Positions 36,796 to 40,271 of a stretch of DNA of 40,271 nt are shown here, in pieces. Numbering within the stretch: position 1 is the first letter of the stretch; the number at the start of each line of letters is the position of its first letter. Origin of the DNA: a virus. The stretch is taken from positions 1-40,271 of the IMG/VR virus record IMGVR_UViG_3300032050_000315. The stretch is one strand, 5' to 3'. The notes beneath the pieces were generated by a model. The model did not search any database and was not told where the DNA came from. It was given only the letters and a program-made list of their open reading frames with translations. Made by a program: the position numbers and the translations under genes.

Positions 36796-38789
36796 TATAG
36801 TTTCCTAACTGTTACTAACAACAAGCCACCGAAGCCGTTGCTGTCTTTATCTGGGGAAGATTCGTTAGTAAAACGAACCTCTTCAATTACACCTTGGAAG
36901 GATTCATCAGTTCTATAATCCTTTACAGTTACAAAGTCACCTGTAGTTTCAAGTTCTTCTAAGATTTGAACTACATCGTAGGCTCTACCCTTGTAACCAA
37001 ACTGTGCGTTGTACTTATCCATTTCAATGTCAAAGCATGACAGTGGGTACTGGTACATTCTTTGACGTGGTACACCAGGAATAGACTTCAACTGGTAGGA
37101 CTGTAGAACTGGGTAGTCTGTCACAGGTGAGCCATTGTTTAGTGTGTACTTAATTGCAATGAACTCTTGACCACCAACAGGTTGCGTTAATCCAACATTC
37201 TGTCCAAGAGATACGGCATCTAAAGTAATGATGTCATACTCATTGCCAGCATAGTCAATCGTTTGAACTGCGATACTGTCACCAGATGATGCTAAACCAC
37301 GGGTTTGTAGGTACTTGAAGAATTTAGGCTCAACTGTAGAGTAACGAATCTTGCCTGTCTGCAACCAACCAGATGTGCGGTAGTTAGTTGTATGTTCTAC
37401 CTGGAGTTCTCCAGCACTTCCGTCTTCTTGTATTACCATAACAAGACGGTTGTCTATGTTGTACACTTCAGTGCAATCAGAACTATCACCATCTAATGAT
37501 GATTGATATTCAAGGTCATAAGCATACGCAAATGTTCCATCATTAAATTGCTGAGACAAGTCAATGCGGATAAGAATACCGTTTGTGTTAGCACCTTCAG
37601 CAACTTTAGTTGCTGCATAAATGTAACTACCACGTTCAGCAAAACCATTAACTGAATAAGAAGTTTCTACAAGCAAAGGTCCTAGGATTGGATTTCCGTC
37701 ATTGCCAACTGGACAAACACGTATACCCTTATTAGTTCCAATAACCAAGAATCCCAAGTAATAATGAATTGACTTCACTAACTCACCATCTGGAAATGAA
37801 AGAACCATTACGGAACCAGCCATGTCCAATGAATTGGTGCTATCGTCAAACAGTGCCTTCCAAACCTCACCGTTGTTGCCACCGTTACCAGAAATAAACA
37901 CGGCATTAGGCGATGCAGTTGCATCATTCCAAGCCCAACTAGAATTAATGTGAGTTTTGGAATTTGCTAATGCGTCAGCAGAACCAGTGGTGTGTGTGCC
38001 TGAAGTTGCTGCAGCAGTCGTGTCAAGCACGCCAACTTTGCTATCTGTCCCTAGTAGAACAAATCCTTTTACATACTTAACAAAAGCATTAGTTGTACTT
38101 GAGGCATGATGCTTAAAAAACACATCATCAGATGCAGCAGTTCCCACGGTTCCTTTATGTACACAGCGAGAGCAAGCAGCATAGTAAGTAGAACCATCAG
38201 TTGTTACTGAGTAAAACGGAAAGTCCGTACCGCTATGCCCATCTGGATAAGATGTTGAAGGTGCTACATAGTTTGAAGTTGTTGCAGCACTATTGCCGTT
38301 CAGGGTAATCTTTTTTAAGATTCCGTTTGCATCGCCAGATACAAGAACTTCATTAGTTCCATCGTTGCCAGTTGCTGCATTTATACCAGCAGTACCTTCG
38401 TAGGCATGAAATACATCTTTGTGTAAACGAAGTTCACCAACAGTCCATACATCTACACCACGAGAATCATAGAATCTGTGGCTTACATGTTCGTAGTCAG
38501 AGCCTGGTTCGTAGAACTCAATACCAGCACCATTGTGCCAAGATGTTTGTGAACGTACCCACCAACCAGTAAGCGACTGCTCACCTGGTTCGGCACTGTT
38601 ATCAAATTGGTCTTTCTTGTACTGTGCCGTCTCACGGCGGTATGGATTTTGGTTATCAACCTTTAGAATGAATGGTACGTTGTTAAAAGAAACATCGTAG
38701 GCAACGTCTGTTAGGTCAAAGCCTGAACCACTAGCAGTGTATGAAATATCATATTGAAATTCTTCGCTAATGTCATTGTTGACTGTCAT
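36795..38789 (-). CDS. Large tail protein (664 aa)
   Basis: The N-terminus includes PYRRETAQYKKDQFDNSAEP followed by GEQSLTGWWVRSQTSWHNGAG, a conserved block I know from tail proteins of diverse actinophages. The middle (residues ~120-420) has repeated beta strands such as VLVSGDANGILKKITLNG and GSTYYAACSRCVHKG, suggesting a beta-propeller. The C-terminus is beta-rich (FKYLQTRGLASSGDSIAVQT). Likely a tail hub, nozzle or minor tail protein. One-base overlap with the S74 fibre on one side and the membrane gene on the other. Confidence 0.65.
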   Translation of the reverse strand: MTVNNDISEEFQYDISYTASGSGFDLTDVAYDVSFNNVPFILKVDNQNPYRRETAQYKKDQFDNSAEPGEQSLTGWWVRSQTSWHNGAGIEFYEPGSDYEHVSHRFYDSRGVDVWTVGELRLHKDVFHAYEGTAGINAATGNDGTNEVLVSGDANGILKKITLNGNSAATTSNYVAPSTSYPDGHSGTDFPFYSVTTDGSTYYAACSRCVHKGTVGTAASDDVFFKHHASSTTNAFVKYVKGFVLLGTDSKVGVLDTTAAATSGTHTTGSADALANSKTHINSSWAWNDATASPNAVFISGNGGNNGEVWKALFDDSTNSLDMAGSVMVLSFPDGELVKSIHYYLGFLVIGTNKGIRVCPVGNDGNPILGPLLVETSYSVNGFAERGSYIYAATKVAEGANTNGILIRIDLSQQFNDGTFAYAYDLEYQSSLDGDSSDCTEVYNIDNRLVMVIQEDGSAGELQVEHTTNYRTSGWLQTGKIRYSTVEPKFFKYLQTRGLASSGDSIAVQTIDYAGNEYDIITLDAVSLGQNVGLTQPVGGQEFIAIKYTLNNGSPVTDYPVLQSYQLKSIPGVPRQRMYQYPLSCFDIEMDKYNAQFGYKGRAYDVVQILEELETTGDFVTVKDYRTDESFQGVIEEVRFTNESSPDKDSNGFGGLLLVTVRKL

Positions 38790-40246
38790 TACTTAGCCTC
38801 TAGTTCTGCTACCTTAGCCTCAAGAGCGATAAGACGTTGTTCAAGGTCATTAGAACGAGTCTTTTCACGCTTAATAATATCAAGCAAGTAGACAGCCAAC
38901 TTGTCGTAGTTAACGCCCTCAGCAGTTGGTGTATCTAAAGTCGTAAACTGCTGTTGTCCATTTTCATCAAATACAAGATTGCCATGCTCATCTAAGGTTG
39001 GTTCAACAGTGTTAAAGAAAACCAAACGTGGTTGAACTTCTGCAACTTCTTCAGCAATAAGACCAACATGTGACCATTGTTCTGCGTCATCAACACTTGA
39101 TTCCTTTGACCTAAACCAAACGGGACGAAGATTAAGAACTGAATCTGCAGTGGCAGGGTCTAAATCTTCAATGTCTTTTTTGTATCTTACGGAAGATGTG
39201 GCTAGACGAAGTTGATAATCTGAACTAACAACAACATTTGCTGTTGCGCTAACAGTATTAAGTCTGACTGCGGGCCAGTAGGCAGTTGTACTTGTTACCG
39301 TAAAAGCACCAGCACCACTAGCATTTAACGCAGCAAGTTGAGAACTAGCGGCATTATTAGTAAATTGAATAATTGCATCAGAACCATTACCTGATGGTTG
39401 TTTAACAAGTAATCCACGTCCAGCACCAGCATTTGTGGTTGCACCAATAATTCCAGGTGAATCAATATCTCCACTTATAAGTGGTGAAGATATTGATGGA
39501 GTAGTTAATGTCTTATTTGTTAATGTCTGTGAACCAGTTAAAGTCACAGTGGTAGAAGTAGGAGCCTTAGAGTCTAACTGTGTTTGAATGGCAGAAGTAA
39601 CACCATCTACATAGTTAAGTTCAGCAGTAGATGTAGTAACACCATCAAGGATATTTAACTCAGCAGCACTTGCAGTTACACCATCAAGAATGTTAAGTTC
39701 TGTAGCAGTAGCAGTGACAGCAACATCTTCATTAATCTTTGGACTTGTTAAAGTTTTATTGGTTAGTGTTTCCGTACCAGCCTGAGTAGCAAAATTTCCA
39801 TCAGACAGTGCAGTATTAAACTGTGCAGTTGTGCCAGTTAAAGTGTTGTTAGTTAGGTTAACTGTTTTGTTAGTTAGAGTTTGTGTGTCTGATGTACCAA
39901 CAACTGAACCAGTTACACCATGAACTGCAGAAGTGGCAGCAATATGGTCCTGTGGTTCCTGTAAGTCACGAGCAGTAATCATGTGCTTAACAACGGCACC
40001 TGAATCGTGTGCTTGTGCCGAGGTGCCATCTTGACCACGGGTAATTGCTAAAGTTGTACCACCACCACTTGACGCAGTAACTGTTACAATTTCTTCCGTT
40101 GCAGTATCTGGGTCAATTACTAGCGTATAAGGAAAAGAGTTAGGAAGTGTACTTGCAGTGTTAACTGTCATGCTTCCAATGCTATTATTAATTGATGCGC
40201 TAAGTGTCTTAGCCTCAACAGTTGAACGATATTGACGGGCTGCCAT
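38789..40246 (-). CDS. Tail fibre/spike with S74 intramolecular chaperone (485 aa)
   Basis: Residues 1-100 are an attachment domain with ITRGQDGT. Residues ~120-255 form a trimeric stalk with repeats: TLTNKT(L/V) four times and TELNILDGV / AELNILDGV / AELNYVDGV. The C-terminal ~130 residues are the S74 chaperone, with SSVRYKKDI giving Ser351 and Lys356 as the catalytic Ser-Lys pair, followed by HVGLIAEEV and a coiled coil (LEQRLIALEAKVAELEAK). After trimer folding, the chaperone cleaves itself off before Ser351. The first 149 codons are repeated at the left window edge, an assembly overlap. Confidence 0.88.
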   Translation of the reverse strand: MAARQYRSTVEAKTLSASINNSIGSMTVNTASTLPNSFPYTLVIDPDTATEEIVTVTASSGGGTTLAITRGQDGTSAQAHDSGAVVKHMITARDLQEPQDHIAATSAVHGVTGSVVGTSDTQTLTNKTVNLTNNTLTGTTAQFNTALSDGNFATQAGTETLTNKTLTSPKINEDVAVTATATELNILDGVTASAAELNILDGVTTSTAELNYVDGVTSAIQTQLDSKAPTSTTVTLTGSQTLTNKTLTTPSISSPLISGDIDSPGIIGATTNAGAGRGLLVKQPSGNGSDAIIQFTNNAASSQLAALNASGAGAFTVTSTTAYWPAVRLNTVSATANVVVSSDYQLRLATSSVRYKKDIEDLDPATADSVLNLRPVWFRSKESSVDDAEQWSHVGLIAEEVAEVQPRLVFFNTVEPTLDEHGNLVFDENGQQQFTTLDTPTAEGVNYDKLAVYLLDIIKREKTRSNDLEQRLIALEAKVAELEAK

Positions 40247-40271
40247 AATTTACCTATCGGGTGAAGTGGAT
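39799..40271. repeat. Right copy of the 473-bp terminal redundancy
   Basis: Matches 1-473 except T at 40148 and A at 40247. The fibre gene start (ATG 40246-40244) lies inside, and the last 25 bases correspond to the end of the 299-aa gene at 456-473. It marks the point where the circular genome was opened. Confidence 0.95.

Noticed and set aside
39580-39730. Tandem DNA repeat in the fibre gene
   Set aside because: The repeated ELNILDGV/ELNYVDGV units are part of a trimeric stalk in the S74 fibre protein and need no separate repeat element.

Overview
The window is one complete, terminally redundant copy of a small tailed-phage genome, almost certainly a circularised metagenomic or circularly permuted assembly. 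Bases 1-473 recur at 39799-40271 with two differences, so the unit length is 39,798 bp and the gene cut by the left edge is the 5' part of the fibre gene at 38789-40246. The host is probably an actinobacterium. The phage carries a WhiB-family iron-sulfur regulator, a family essentially confined to Actinobacteria and their phages. Its moderate, AT-leaning composition and the gene types (WhiB, Cas4-like nuclease, split primase, paired glycosyltransferases, N4-gp56-type capsid) resemble phages of small-genome freshwater actinobacteria. No tape measure, major tail tube or sheath gene is seen, and there is a very large internal protein, so a podovirus-like virion is the best guess. No integrase, repressor, DNA polymerase or RNA polymerase is visible, so a lytic lifestyle using host polymerases is likely.

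Layout. Two divergent blocks start at an origin/promoter region (about 21977-22698) and converge on a bidirectional terminator at 34799-34834. The leftward (minus strand) block is the virion and lysis block: basic protein, large terminase, portal, proteasome-like Ntn-hydrolase, proline-rich protein, 1904-aa internal protein, two further candidate internal proteins, scaffold, major capsid protein, four tail/fibre-associated genes including a collagen-like fibre, a glycosyltransferase pair flanked by paralogous Cys-peptides, a run of tiny basic proteins, a 299-aa virion protein. Then, across the circle junction, come an S74-chaperone fibre, a 664-aa tail protein, a membrane protein, a secreted proline-rich protein, a holin-like protein and an M23 endopeptidase.

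The rightward block is early and replicative. From 22.7 to 27.7 kb lie about 22 tiny genes with strong, uniform Shine-Dalgarno leaders, several recognisable promoters and repeated hairpin modules in the spacers, ending near whiB. From 27.9 to 34.8 kb lie a Cas4/RecB-like nuclease in two ORFs, a possible ssDNA-binding-type protein, a structured RNA candidate, a DnaB/RepA-type ATPase, a possible PD-(D/E)XK protein, a Holliday-junction-resolvase-like nuclease, a primase in two overlapping ORFs, a nucleotide-metabolism protein, a metallophosphoesterase and a sigma-factor-like protein.

How it may work together (inference): DnaA is recruited to a four-box ladder at 22369-22410. Host-type promoters drive the early operons. 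The helicase, primase and nucleases prepare DNA for the host polymerase. WhiB and the sigma-like protein may switch transcription to the leftward block, whose promoter I cannot identify confidently. Assembly uses scaffold plus an HslV-like protease, and lysis uses small membrane proteins with an M23 peptidase.
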